Source of the DNA: Nitrospira sp.
GTDB lineage: Bacteria; Nitrospirota; Nitrospiria; Nitrospirales; Nitrospiraceae
NCBI GenBank assembly: GCA_018242665.1
Contig: JAFEBL010000015.1
Location: 62,001 to 126,000, forward strand
DNA: 64,000 bases
Direction: 5' to 3'
Each line of letters starts with the position of its first letter. The first letter of the stretch is position 1. The position numbers were made by a program, and so were the translations under genes. Under the pieces are notes generated by a model. It ran no database searches and was not told the DNA's origin. It was given only the letters and a program-made list of their open reading frames with translations. Below, piece by piece: positions 1 to 9,398 of this stretch.

Positions 1-1
1 C

Positions 2-280
2 GGAACAGGGGATGACCGGCCGCTTGTGCAGGTGATCGAAGCCTGGCGTCAGGGAAGCCGCTTGGGTGAACGGGATTCACCGGAGGAACAGCGGCGGCAG
101 ACGTTGTTTTTCGGGACAGGCGGCCGGTATACGTCCCCGGAATTGCGGGCCTGGGCCTCGATGCTGGAAACGTTGGAAGCCGCGATCCGCTTGATGCATG
201 AGGAGCTCGAAATCTTTCTCAGGGAAATGGCCGACTACGAGAGCTCATTGGTCTCATCAGATCATTTGCTGCCGAGGTGA
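2..280 (+). CDS. Hypothetical protein, 5' end outside window
   Basis: The reading frame is open from the first bases of the window to a TGA at 278-280, so the gene very likely starts upstream; a GTG at 26 is possible but has no clear ribosome binding site. The visible 92 residues are charged and mostly helical, with a leucine/glutamate-rich C-terminal helix (around LETLEAAIRLMHEELEIFL). No domain is recognised. It ends 3 bp before the next gene, so the two are probably co-transcribed. Confidence 0.6.
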   Translation, partial: GTGDDRPLVQVIEAWRQGSRLGERDSPEEQRRQTLFFGTGGRYTSPELRAWASMLETLEAAIRLMHEELEIFLREMADYESSLVSSDHLLPR

Positions 281-283
281 ATC

Positions 284-736
284 ATGCGCACGGAACACAT
301 GTTGCACCAGGATTCGAGTCTCTTCTGCCGGATCGCGAATGACGTCTCGCGCCTCTTGGGAAGTCTCACGGCTTTCGGTGTGGCCGTCGGCATCGTGGTG
401 CTCTGGGGCGTGAGCGGGCCGCTGTTCGAGTATAGCGACAGTTGGCAGCTTGTCATCAATACCGGCACGACGATCGTGACGTTTTTGATGGTGTTTCTGA
501 TCCAGAACACCCAGAACCGGGACAGTGCCGCGATTCAGTTGAAGCTGGACGAAATCATCCGGTGCACACAAGGGGCGCACAACGCCTTGCTGGATCTCGA
601 ACGGCTGAGTGTGAAGGATCTCGATGAACTGCGGCGCCGGTATGAAACATTGGCGGAGCAGGCCCGTCTCGGCGCGCAGGATGGGCGGCGAGACACGGAC
701 ACACCGGACATGCCGCTCGGCCAGCCCCGCTCCTGA
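284..736 (+). CDS. Low-affinity iron permease family membrane protein
   Basis: This 150-residue protein fits the Iron_permease family (PF04120). Two hydrophobic segments (about residues 25-45 and 53-72) are separated by the short SDSWQLVINTGTTIVTF stretch characteristic of the family, followed by the segment FLIQNTQNRD and a soluble helical tail (LKLDEIIRC onwards) that ends in a charged C-terminus. Members are small inner-membrane proteins; the iron-transport role comes from weak fungal homology and is not proven in bacteria. It starts 3 bp after the upstream gene and ends 3 bp before the convergent DAO-Rieske gene. Confidence 0.8.
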   Translation: MRTEHMLHQDSSLFCRIANDVSRLLGSLTAFGVAVGIVVLWGVSGPLFEYSDSWQLVINTGTTIVTFLMVFLIQNTQNRDSAAIQLKLDEIIRCTQGAHNALLDLERLSVKDLDELRRRYETLAEQARLGAQDGRRDTDTPDMPLGQPRS

Positions 737-739
737 GTA

Positions 740-2287
740 CTACACGGGATGTTTCGTGGCGATTGGACTGAGATTCGCGGTCGCTGGCCCATTCAGGACC
801 GTGCCGAACTTGTCGAAGCGGGATCCATGGCAGGGACAGTCCCATGTGGCTTCCGTGTGGTTCCAGGCCACGATGCAGTTCAGATGCGGGCAGACGGCGG
901 AGCACTTGTGCAGGGTGCCATGCTCGTCACGATAGGCTGCAATCTTGCTGAGTCCCTCTCTGAGCACGGCTCCCTGCCCGTTGGTGATCTCTTCCTCGCT
1001 CTCGACGTCGCCGCGGGTGACCCAGTCGGTATATTGAGCGGCCATGTTCACGGATTCGCGCAGGAATTCTCCGGCTGCGCGGAGCGGCCGTCGCGACGGG
1101 TCGTATACCGAAGCCCAGGGCGAGGGTCGTTGCATGATCAGATCCGTGATCAACAGTCCCGCGATGGTGCCGTGGGTCATGCCCATACCGGAATCACCGG
1201 TGGCGATATAGACATTGTTCCTGTCGCCAGGATTTCGCCCAATGAACGCGAGGCCATCCACCGATTCCATAATTTGACCTGACCAGCGAAACCCTACTGC
1301 CGTCATCATCGGGAACCGTTCGCGCGCCCAGGCCTCCAAACGGGCATATCGGACTTCCCCATCATCCGCTTGGCCGGCCTTGTGGTCCTCTCCGCCGACA
1401 ATGAGCCAGGTCTGTTCCTGGGACTGTCCTGCGGATTCAACGCACAGGCGGACATAGTGATACGGATCGAGCGTGTCCCATAACAACACCGGCGGAATGG
1501 CTCCCGTCGGTAGTTTGGTTCCAATGACATAGCTGATATAGGCCGCCTGCTTGGTATGAATCGTGACGAGGTTGTTGATGGGCGTATTGGTGGCCACGAC
1601 CAAGGCGTCCGCGGTGACGGCGCACCCTTGGCTCGTCTCGACCTTCACCTGCACACCAGTCTCGATGGTGGCGACATGCGCGTCGCGGAACAGGCGCCCT
1701 CCGCCCCGCTGAAAGGCTTTGACAAGCCCGGCGAGATATTTCAGAGGATGAAATTGTCCCTGCTGTGGGAATCGCAGGCAAGGACAGCTTGAGAACAGCC
1801 CGCCAGGCAGGCGATCAAGGCGTTCCACACCGATGAGGCCCGCACGCCGGGCGGCATGGTATTCCTCGTCAATCATGTTCTTGCCTTCGTCAGTCGGGGC
1901 AAAGAGATAGCCGTCGAGCCTGGTAAAGTCGCAATCGATACGTTCTCGCATCCGTATCATGTCGATCCAATCAATGGCGGCCGTGTGACTTTCCGCAGCG
2001 GTGCGCGCGCCAGGCCTGCCGTGAAGCCGTTCAATCTCGACGTAGCGATCATCGATGGCATTGGACAGATGCGCCGTAGTCCGACCGGTCATACCTGCGC
2101 CGGGAAGGCCATCGTCTAACACGATCACGGATTTGCCGGACTGCATGAGGCAGTATGCGGTCGTCAGCCCCGCGATCCCAGCCCCGACGACGCAGACATC
2201 CGCATGGGCACCCAATTTCAACGGCGGAACTGCCGGCATGTCTGTCGTCATCCAGATGGACCGGGTCTGCCCAGCGTCATTGTGCAT
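740..2287 (-). CDS. FAD-dependent oxidoreductase with C-terminal Rieske domain
   Basis: A 515-residue fusion. The N-terminal two thirds is a D-amino-acid-oxidase-type (DAO) flavoprotein with the Rossmann motif VVGAGIAGL near residue 33 and the second FAD contact YIATGDSGMGMTHG. The last 90 residues are a Rieske [2Fe-2S] domain with both ligand pairs: C466-P-H468 and C484-P-C-H487 followed by GSRF. The same architecture is seen in the Bacillus YhfW type; the substrate is unknown. A GAGGGA ribosome site precedes the ATG. It is divergent from treZ, and the intergenic region carries a CTAGG-N6-CCTAG palindrome. Confidence 0.88.
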   Translation of the reverse strand: MHNDAGQTRSIWMTTDMPAVPPLKLGAHADVCVVGAGIAGLTTAYCLMQSGKSVIVLDDGLPGAGMTGRTTAHLSNAIDDRYVEIERLHGRPGARTAAESHTAAIDWIDMIRMRERIDCDFTRLDGYLFAPTDEGKNMIDEEYHAARRAGLIGVERLDRLPGGLFSSCPCLRFPQQGQFHPLKYLAGLVKAFQRGGGRLFRDAHVATIETGVQVKVETSQGCAVTADALVVATNTPINNLVTIHTKQAAYISYVIGTKLPTGAIPPVLLWDTLDPYHYVRLCVESAGQSQEQTWLIVGGEDHKAGQADDGEVRYARLEAWARERFPMMTAVGFRWSGQIMESVDGLAFIGRNPGDRNNVYIATGDSGMGMTHGTIAGLLITDLIMQRPSPWASVYDPSRRPLRAAGEFLRESVNMAAQYTDWVTRGDVESEEEITNGQGAVLREGLSKIAAYRDEHGTLHKCSAVCPHLNCIVAWNHTEATWDCPCHGSRFDKFGTVLNGPATANLSPIATKHPV

Positions 2288-2377
2288 GGCTTCCCTCGTT
2301 GGCTGCGTTCAATGTGGCTGGCGGCATGATTCACAAGCCGGCGAGTTGAACCTAGCGAGATCTCGAACGGGCGACAG

Positions 2378-2393
2378 CTAGGAAGGAACCTAG
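2378..2393. promoter_or_regulatory. CTAGG-N6-CCTAG palindrome upstream of treZ
   Basis: Perfect 5+5 inverted repeat CTAGG-AAGGAA-CCTAG centred about 118 bp before the treZ start and about 98 bp before the divergent DAO-Rieske gene. The same architecture occurs upstream of three stress-protein transcription units between 14 and 17.2 kb. CTAG is rare in many bacterial genomes, which makes the sites conspicuous. A role as operator is inferred. Confidence 0.5.
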
Positions 2394-2502
2394 TTTTCGT
2401 CGAGGTGGCGTGCGAACTGGGGATTCCCCGAGTAGGCGCTCGGAAGCCCTGTTGTTATGTGTATCCCGAACAGTGAGTTCCACATTGGTAGCGCGGATTT
2501 CT

Positions 2503-4410
2503 ATGGATGCGACAGCGGATACCACGCAGGAAGACAGTGCCCCAACGCAGCCGTGGTTGGGGCTCACGCTCGGAGCCAGGGTGGAACCAGACGGCGTACG
2601 GTTTCGCTGTTGGGCGCCGGAACGCAGTCAGGTTGAGGTGCTCTGCGGCGAAGATGCCACCGTCTATCCTATGGCGAGAGATGACGCCGGCTACTGGTCA
2701 ACGGTCGTTCTCGGCGCGAATGCAGGTATGAGGTACCAGTATCGTCTGGATGGCCGAGAGGTCTATCCCGATCCCTGTTCGCGGTATCAGCCCACCGGTC
2801 CCCATGGGCCCTCGTTGATCGTCGATCCTTCGTCGTATCACTGGCAGGACGAAGGGTGGTCCGGGGTGAGGATGCATGGCCAGGTGATCTACGAATTGCA
2901 TATCGGCACGTTTACGCCGGAGGGCACCTTCGATGCCGCCGCGGCGCAGCTTGCTGCGCTGAAGGACCTTGGCATCACGGTCGTCGAGGTGATGCCGGTG
3001 GCGGAATTTCCGGGTCGCCGGAATTGGGGCTATGACGGAGTCGGCCTCTATGCGCCCGCCCATGTATATGGCGATCCCGAGGCGTTCAAACGATTGGTCA
3101 ACACGGCCCATCGGCTTGGGTTGGGCGTGATCTTAGATGTGGTCTACAATCATCTGGGTCCGGACGGAAATTACCTGCCCGCCTTTACCCCGCACTATTT
3201 TACCGATCGGTACCCGAACGAGTGGGGCCAGGCCATGAACTTCGACGGGCCCGGCTCATCCGGCGTACGCGACTTTTTTATCCAGAATGCCTGCTACTGG
3301 GTAGACGAATTTCATCTCGATGGGCTGCGGCTCGACGCGGTTCATGCCCTGCATGATGCCGGGACCAGGCATGTGCTGGCCGACCTCTCCCACGCGGCGA
3401 GACAGGCAGCCGGCGCGAGGTCCATCATCCTGGTGGCGGAATGTGAGGAGCAATGGGTGCAGACCATTCACCCGATCGATCAAGGCGGGTGGGGACTGGA
3501 TGGGGTCTGGAGCGAAGACTTCCACCACGCGGCGCGCGTGGCCGCGACGGGCCGCCGGGAAGGGTACTACACAGACTATCGCGGGACTGCCCAGGAATTG
3601 CTCTCGTGCATGAAACGATCGTTTCTCTTTCAAGGGCAACGGTACCAATGGCAACGTAAACCGCGAGGTACGGTGGTGGGGCGGGAACCGGCGGCCGGTT
3701 TTGTGTTTTTTCTCCAGAATCACGATCAGGTCGCGAATCAACTCCGTGGTGATCGACTCCACGAGAAAACCAGTCCCGGCTTGCTTCGTGTGTTGACGGC
3801 CATCCTCCTGCTCTCTCCGCAAACGCCGCTGCTGTTCATGGGGCAGGAGTTTGCCGCGTCCTCGCCCTTTTTCTTCTTTGCCGATTTTCCGCCGGGCGAG
3901 TTGGCGGACGCGATCCATCGCGGCAGAAAAGAATTCCTCGCACAGTTTGCGAGCGTGGCCTCACAGGAGGCGCAAGCGAACATTCCCGATCCCTGCGATC
4001 CGCGTGTCTTCACGCGATCACAACTCGATCTCTCGGAGCGAGAGCGCCACCGTCCCTGGTATGAGTTGCATCGTGACCTGTTGCGTCTGCGGCGAGGGGA
4101 TCCCGTCATCGCTCTCCAGGCGCGCGACCTCCTCGATGGCGCGGTCATCGGACCTGAGATCTTCGTCGTGCGATATGTCGGGAACGACAGCGATGACCGG
4201 CTCCTGATGTTGAACCTCGGCCACGACTACGACTACCGACCTGCGCCCGAACCCCTTCTGGCGCCGCCCGAGAGACGGACCTGGTCGCTGCTCTGGTCCA
4301 GCGATGAGCCGCGCTATGGCGGACCCGGCGTCATTGATCCCTTGAGCGCAGAAGGGTGGCGGGTCCCGGCCGAATCGGCCGTTTTGTATCGAACCGAACC
4401 GGAAGGATAA
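2503..4410 (+). CDS. treZ: Malto-oligosyltrehalose trehalohydrolase
   Basis: Cytoplasmic GH13 enzyme that releases trehalose from maltooligosyltrehalose, the second step of the TreY/TreZ route. The 635-residue length is normal. An N-terminal CBM48-like domain (VRFRCWAPERSQVEV) precedes the (beta/alpha)8 barrel with VVYNHLGPDGNY, the nucleophile region DGLRLDAVHAL and the acid/base region ILVAECEEQ, then QNHDQVAN. The ATG at 2503 was chosen because homology begins shortly after it; a GTG at 2472 is an alternative. No treY lies in the window. The debranching enzyme follows after 5 bp, so trehalose formation from glycogen is the likely joint function. Confidence 0.92.
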   Translation: MDATADTTQEDSAPTQPWLGLTLGARVEPDGVRFRCWAPERSQVEVLCGEDATVYPMARDDAGYWSTVVLGANAGMRYQYRLDGREVYPDPCSRYQPTGPHGPSLIVDPSSYHWQDEGWSGVRMHGQVIYELHIGTFTPEGTFDAAAAQLAALKDLGITVVEVMPVAEFPGRRNWGYDGVGLYAPAHVYGDPEAFKRLVNTAHRLGLGVILDVVYNHLGPDGNYLPAFTPHYFTDRYPNEWGQAMNFDGPGSSGVRDFFIQNACYWVDEFHLDGLRLDAVHALHDAGTRHVLADLSHAARQAAGARSIILVAECEEQWVQTIHPIDQGGWGLDGVWSEDFHHAARVAATGRREGYYTDYRGTAQELLSCMKRSFLFQGQRYQWQRKPRGTVVGREPAAGFVFFLQNHDQVANQLRGDRLHEKTSPGLLRVLTAILLLSPQTPLLFMGQEFAASSPFFFFADFPPGELADAIHRGRKEFLAQFASVASQEAQANIPDPCDPRVFTRSQLDLSERERHRPWYELHRDLLRLRRGDPVIALQARDLLDGAVIGPEIFVVRYVGNDSDDRLLMLNLGHDYDYRPAPEPLLAPPERRTWSLLWSSDEPRYGGPGVIDPLSAEGWRVPAESAVLYRTEPEG

Positions 4411-4415
4411 GCCCG

Positions 4416-6488
4416 GTGGACGGGACACATCCCACGCATTCGCTTCCCGTCGCACCCGTGCGCGGTCGCGCGTATGACGAGGAGACCCTCCTCACGCGAG
4501 AATGGCTGGTCACGAACGGGCTCGGCGGATACGCGTCGTCTACGCTGCTCTGTGCCCCGACGAGGCGCTACCACGGCCTGTTTGTGCCGGACCTGCCTGC
4601 TCCCTGGGGCCGCACGGTGATGATCCCGCGGCTGGACGAGGACGTGCGCCTCGGAACAGAGACGTATTTTCTCAGTGGTGTCGAATTTGAGGACGGACGC
4701 GTGGAGGGCGATGTGCCGTCGGGGTTGCAGTCCTTCCGGCGGCAGGGCCAGACACCGGTCTGGTGCTATGAGATAGCCGGGCGCCGTCTGGAAAAGCGCG
4801 TCTTGATGCCGTACGGACATAACTCGCTGTATGTCGAGTATCGGTTGCTGGAAGGGGATCCGGTACAGATGCAGGTCCGCCCGTTCGTGACGTTCCGCAT
4901 GCTCGATGCGCCGTTGCGGGACGCGAAGCAGCCGCCCTTTCCCGTGCTCACCACGGACGGACGACACGAGATCCCACTCTGCGATGGTGCTCCGGCGTTG
5001 AAGCTCTGCCTACGCCCGGGCTACGGCCTGTTTGTGGCGGATGCGCGTGTCAGCCACAGTGTCTGTTATCGTGTGGATCGAGACCGCGGCGCCGAGCATC
5101 TCGAAAATCTGTCCAGTCCCGGCTACTTCCAGGCTGACTTGGCGACGGATCATCCTCTCGCGTTTGTCGCCAGCACGGAACCCTGGGAGCATCTGGAGTT
5201 GTCACCGGAGGCGCTTGTCGAGGCGGAATCTCAGCGGGTCGGCAAATTGCTGACGACGGTTCGGGCAGGCGGAGCCGACGAGGTCGAGGAGCGGCTGGCC
5301 TTGGCGGCGGATCAATTCATCGTGGCGCCGGGATCACGGGTGGAAGAGCAGGCCCTCGCCAAGGCTTCGGGCGACGAAGCGCGCACCGTCATCGCCGGCT
5401 ACCATTGGTTTACCGACTGGGGACGAGACACGATGATCAGCCTGGAAGGGCTTACGCTCTGCACGGGGCGACACCAGGAGGCGCGCTCCATTTTGAAGAC
5501 CTTTGCCGGGTACGTTCAGGACGGCTTGCTGCCGAATCTCTTTCCGGAAGGCGAACGGCAAGGTTTGTACCATACGGCGGATGCGACGTTGTGGTACTTC
5601 CATGCGCTCGATCGATACCATCGCGTGACGGGTGATCGGGATACCCTGATCGAGTTGCAGCCGGTGTTGCGATCCATCCTTGAGCATCATGTCAAAGGAA
5701 CCAGGTTTGGCATCGGCGTGGACCCGCATGACGGCTTGCTCCGGGCCGCTGAGCAGGGATACCAGCTCACGTGGATGGATGCGAAGGTCGAAGGGTGGGT
5801 GGTGACGCCTCGCCGCGGCAAACCGGTCGAAATTCAAGCGCTCTGGTATAACGCCCTCCGATGCATGGCAGGCTGGGCAAGTTTCATCGGTGGATCGGCC
5901 TCTGCCTGGGCCGATCTGGCCGCCCAGGCTCAGCGCTCATTCAACGGCCGCTTTTGGTACCAACCGGGCGGCTATCTGTACGATGTGGTTGATGGTGAAT
6001 CGGGCGATGATGCGGCCTTTCGCCCCAATCAAGTCTTCTCGATCTCGCTGACGCATCCGATCCTGGATGAGACGCGGTGGCGCGATGTGCTGGACCAGGT
6101 GGCCGAGAAACTCCTCACGCCCGTCGGCTTGCGCTCCCTGGCGCGAGACCACCCCGATTACAAACCCAAATACTTCGGAGATCTGCGCGCGCGGGATGCC
6201 GCCTATCACCAGGGGACGGTCTGGGCCTGGTTGATCGGGCCGTTCATCGACGCCTGGCTGAAGGTGTCGCCTGATCCCGGCAAAGCCCGGCCGTTGTTGG
6301 AAGGGTTTCAGCGCCATTTGTCCGAAGCCGGCATCGGTACGATCAGCGAAATTTTCGACGCCGAGCCGCCCTACCATCCGCGGGGCTGTATCGCCCAGGC
6401 TTGGAGTGTGGCAGAGGTGTTGCGGGCATGGCAGAAGACCAGCGGCCGGTCGATCGCGCAGGCAGGAGAAGGGACGATCGTGCCATGA
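4416..6488 (+). CDS. Glycogen debranching enzyme (amylo-alpha-1,6-glucosidase, GH133)
   Basis: A 690-residue protein with an N-terminal glycogen-debranching domain (TNGLGGYASSTL, RRYHGLFVP) and a C-terminal (alpha/alpha)6 catalytic domain with HWFTDWGRDTMISLEGL, LTWMDAKVEGW and VWAWLIGPF. It should remove alpha-1,6 branches from glycogen and supply linear chains to TreY/TreZ. The GTG at 4416 was chosen because a GGAAGG site lies 10 bp upstream, inside the end of treZ; the frame is also open further upstream, overlapping treZ. The 5-bp spacing indicates an operon with treZ. Confidence 0.9.
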   Translation: MDGTHPTHSLPVAPVRGRAYDEETLLTREWLVTNGLGGYASSTLLCAPTRRYHGLFVPDLPAPWGRTVMIPRLDEDVRLGTETYFLSGVEFEDGRVEGDVPSGLQSFRRQGQTPVWCYEIAGRRLEKRVLMPYGHNSLYVEYRLLEGDPVQMQVRPFVTFRMLDAPLRDAKQPPFPVLTTDGRHEIPLCDGAPALKLCLRPGYGLFVADARVSHSVCYRVDRDRGAEHLENLSSPGYFQADLATDHPLAFVASTEPWEHLELSPEALVEAESQRVGKLLTTVRAGGADEVEERLALAADQFIVAPGSRVEEQALAKASGDEARTVIAGYHWFTDWGRDTMISLEGLTLCTGRHQEARSILKTFAGYVQDGLLPNLFPEGERQGLYHTADATLWYFHALDRYHRVTGDRDTLIELQPVLRSILEHHVKGTRFGIGVDPHDGLLRAAEQGYQLTWMDAKVEGWVVTPRRGKPVEIQALWYNALRCMAGWASFIGGSASAWADLAAQAQRSFNGRFWYQPGGYLYDVVDGESGDDAAFRPNQVFSISLTHPILDETRWRDVLDQVAEKLLTPVGLRSLARDHPDYKPKYFGDLRARDAAYHQGTVWAWLIGPFIDAWLKVSPDPGKARPLLEGFQRHLSEAGIGTISEIFDAEPPYHPRGCIAQAWSVAEVLRAWQKTSGRSIAQAGEGTIVP

Positions 6489-6691
6489 CGTTGCAGCCCG
6501 GCCAAGTCCGGATCGGTACCTCGGGTTGGCACTACGCCCACTGGCGTGGATCCTACTATCCGCCGCGCGTGTCTTTCTGTATGTTCGAATTGGGTCCGCT
6601 GCATTCTCCCTTCACGGTGACGGCGGACCATGTGTATGTGCGGTTGCACGGTCCGCGTCGGCGCGGCGGATCTGCGGTGAGGAAGCCATGA
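6485..6691 (+). pseudogene. Collapsed DUF72 gene, internal deletion
   Basis: The first 25 residues match the start of DUF72 proteins (VRIGTSGWHYAHWRGSYYP). These are followed directly by FELGPLHSPFTVTADHVYVRLHGP, which in full-length DUF72 proteins (about 250-300 residues) lies near position 160-190. The frame then ends after 11 more residues. About 130-150 residues have therefore been lost from the middle without a frameshift, together with the C-terminal third. It overlaps the debranching enzyme by 4 bp (ATGA) and ligD by 4 bp (ATGA). It may persist as a coupling ORF for ligD translation. Confidence 0.8.
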
Positions 6692-9267
6692 GTCTTCGCT
6701 CATATTGGCGCAAGCGGAATTTCACCAAGACGCCTGAACCGCGCGGCCGGCCTGGATCTGGCCAAAACGAAGGGCTGTATGTCATTCAGCAACATGCGGC
6801 TAGTCGCCTGCACTATGACTTTCGCCTGGAGTTGGATGGAACGCTGAAGAGTTGGGCGGTGCCGAAGGGGCCGAGCCTGGATCCTGCACAGAAACGGTTG
6901 GCCGTCCACGTCGAAGATCATCCGCTCGACTATGCCCAGTTCGAAGGCATCATTCCTGCCGGACAATATGGAGGCGGGACAGTGTTGCTCTGGGACCGCG
7001 GCCGCTGGACACCGCTGGGAGACCCGCGCGCCGGTCTCAGGCGGGGGCATCTCAAGTTTTCGCTACAGGGCGACAAGTTATCCGGAGCCTGGGCCCTGGT
7101 CCGGATGGGGGGTAAGGAAGAAGCAGGAAAAGAAAACTGGCTCCTCATCAAGGAGCGGGATACCTTCGCGCGGAAAGGCGTACAGGCTGAAATCACCCGC
7201 CGAATGACCTCAAGCGTGGCAAGTGGACGAGCTTTGAAAGACATTGCGTCCGGAGACCACGACGTGTGGCAGTCAGGGCGGTCCAGCCGAACCTCAGCCC
7301 GTGCGGCGGCCCCACGGAATGCATTGACGATTGCGCTCCCCCAGGAGGCGCGGAAAAGCCGGCAGGAATCTCGAATGACACCGCAATTAGCCACGCTCGT
7401 GGACCGGGCCCCGGAAGGAGACGAGTGGGTCCATGAACTCAAATTCGACGGATACCGAATCCTTACCCGTCTCAGCGGCGGTCACGCGACGCTGTGGACC
7501 AGGAACGGTCACGACTGGACCGCCAAGCTTCGCTCCTTCGCCGAAGCCCTGGCGGCGTTGCCTGCTGACACCGCTTGGCTGGATGGGGAGGTGGTGGCGC
7601 TCCTGCCGGATGGCCGGATCAGTTTCCAAGCGCTGCAGAACGCGTTTGAATCGGGTCAGGCTGCCAACCTCGTCTATTACGTATTCGATCTCCTTTATCT
7701 CAATGGGTCGGACCTCCGGCCCGCGACACTGCTGGAGCGAAAGCGTTGCTTGAGCGAACTTCTCAAGGGCCAGGACGGCAAAGGACTCATTCGATACAGC
7801 GACCACATCACCGGGAAGGGCGAGGACGTCGTTGCGGAAGCTTGCCGCAGAGGCATGGAAGGCGTGATGGCCAAGCGTGCAGACGCATCGTATGTGGAGG
7901 GGCGATCCCGCAGTTGGGTCAAGATCAAGTGTTCGAAGCGTCAGGAATTCGTCATCGGAGGGTTCACCGAGCCTGGGGGATCTCGGTCAGGATTCGGTGC
8001 CCTGTTGCTGGGACTCTATGACGATCAAGGTCGCCTTCACTATGCGGGACGAACAGGAACCGGCTTTACGTCGCGGTCGTTACAGGAACTCCATCGCCGT
8101 CTCCATGCGATCGAACGCAGGACCGCGGCGTTCGAGTCCGTGCCCAAGACCGCCGACCGGGCCAAGATTCATTGGGTCGAACCGACGTTGGTCGCGGAAG
8201 TCGCGTTTGCGGAATGGACGAAAGACGGGCAGCTTCGCCAGGCCTCGTTTCAAGGCCTGCGAGACGACAAGCAGGCGTCCACCGTCAAACGAGAATCAGC
8301 GACGGGCCGCCCGGTGAAGAAGCCGGCCTCCGGTTCAGCGCGCAAGAGGACACGATCGGCGGCGAGTACGACAGAGCCCGTCGTCATCCAGGGCGTCACC
8401 CTCAGCCATCCGCAGCGTATTCTGTATCCCGAACAACAGCTCTCGAAGGAAGCGTTGGCGCGGTACTATGAATCGGTGGGGGACTGGATCCTGCCGCATC
8501 TCCACGGAAGGCCCCTGAGCCTGGTCCGTTGTCCTGAAGGATATCAGCGGGAATGTTTTTACCAAAAACATGCGACCGATCACATCCCGGACGTGATCGA
8601 ACGGGTCGAGATTTCCACCAAAGACTCATCGGCCGTGTACATGATCGCCGATTCGTTGCCGGCGTTGATCGGGCTCGTACAGCTCGGCGTGTTGGAGCTT
8701 CACACCTGGGGGGCGACGCGCGATCGGCTGGACCGGCCGGATCGCTTCGTGCTCGATCTCGATCCCGCGCCGGAAGTGCCCTGGCCGATGGTGGTCGAAG
8801 CGGCGCTGCTGCTCAAGACCCTGCTGGAAGAGCTGGAGTTGCAGTCGTTCGTCAAGACCACCGGCGGCAAGGGGTTGCATGTCGTCGTGCCGATCCGCCG
8901 CACCGAAGGCTGGGAATCGATCAAAGCCTTTACGAAAGCTATCGCGGAGCACATGGTGCGCATGATGCCGGAACGATTCGTCGCCACGATGTCGAAACAG
9001 AAGCGCAAAGGAAAGATCTTCATCGACTACTTACGCAATGCGGAAGGCGCGACGGTAGTGGCGGCCTACTCGACCAGGGCGAGGCGGGGCGCGCCGGTGT
9101 CCGTGCCGTTGGCGTGGAATGAAGTGTCTCCGAAACTCCGTTCCGATCAGTTCACGGTGGAGACGCTTCCTCAACGCTTGGAGCGGCTTGCCAAAGATCC
9201 GTGGCGCGACTATCCCTCCATCCGGCAGACCATTTCTCGTTCCATGCTCGACAAACTTACCTCTTAG
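6688..9267 (+). CDS. ligD: Multidomain DNA ligase D (3'-phosphoesterase, ligase, polymerase)
   Basis: An 859-residue non-homologous end-joining enzyme, domain order PE-Lig-Pol. The phosphoesterase domain (about residues 20-160) has HAASRLHYDFRLE and HVEDHPLDYAQFEG. The ATP-dependent ligase domain carries the nucleotidyl lysine in KFDGYR (K252) and motif V WVKIKC. The polymerase/primase domain (from about 565) has the metal-binding pair in VLDLDPAPE, plus KTTGGKGLHV and FIDYLRN. It normally acts with Ku, but no ku lies in this window. The ATG at 6688 overlaps the DUF72 remnant stop (ATGA). Confidence 0.95.
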   Translation: MSLRSYWRKRNFTKTPEPRGRPGSGQNEGLYVIQQHAASRLHYDFRLELDGTLKSWAVPKGPSLDPAQKRLAVHVEDHPLDYAQFEGIIPAGQYGGGTVLLWDRGRWTPLGDPRAGLRRGHLKFSLQGDKLSGAWALVRMGGKEEAGKENWLLIKERDTFARKGVQAEITRRMTSSVASGRALKDIASGDHDVWQSGRSSRTSARAAAPRNALTIALPQEARKSRQESRMTPQLATLVDRAPEGDEWVHELKFDGYRILTRLSGGHATLWTRNGHDWTAKLRSFAEALAALPADTAWLDGEVVALLPDGRISFQALQNAFESGQAANLVYYVFDLLYLNGSDLRPATLLERKRCLSELLKGQDGKGLIRYSDHITGKGEDVVAEACRRGMEGVMAKRADASYVEGRSRSWVKIKCSKRQEFVIGGFTEPGGSRSGFGALLLGLYDDQGRLHYAGRTGTGFTSRSLQELHRRLHAIERRTAAFESVPKTADRAKIHWVEPTLVAEVAFAEWTKDGQLRQASFQGLRDDKQASTVKRESATGRPVKKPASGSARKRTRSAASTTEPVVIQGVTLSHPQRILYPEQQLSKEALARYYESVGDWILPHLHGRPLSLVRCPEGYQRECFYQKHATDHIPDVIERVEISTKDSSAVYMIADSLPALIGLVQLGVLELHTWGATRDRLDRPDRFVLDLDPAPEVPWPMVVEAALLLKTLLEELELQSFVKTTGGKGLHVVVPIRRTEGWESIKAFTKAIAEHMVRMMPERFVATMSKQKRKGKIFIDYLRNAEGATVVAAYSTRARRGAPVSVPLAWNEVSPKLRSDQFTVETLPQRLERLAKDPWRDYPSIRQTISRSMLDKLTS

Positions 9268-9272
9268 CCTGG

Positions 9273-9310
9273 AGCTCCCCTAGGGTGCATTGTTCCGGCA
9301 CCTGGGGGCT
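9273..9310 (+). terminator. Hairpin after ligD
   Basis: Imperfect inverted repeat AGCTCCCCTAGGGTGC / GCACCTGGGGGCT with a 9-nt loop, starting 6 bp after the ligD stop. No U-tract follows, so intrinsic termination is possible rather than certain. Confidence 0.45.
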
Positions 9311-9398
9311 GCGCTAGTGTCTCCACACAGAATGGCCTGGTATCAGTGAGCATGAGCGGTTGAACTGATTCAACTGCCCAATTTGAAGGGAGTCTCCT

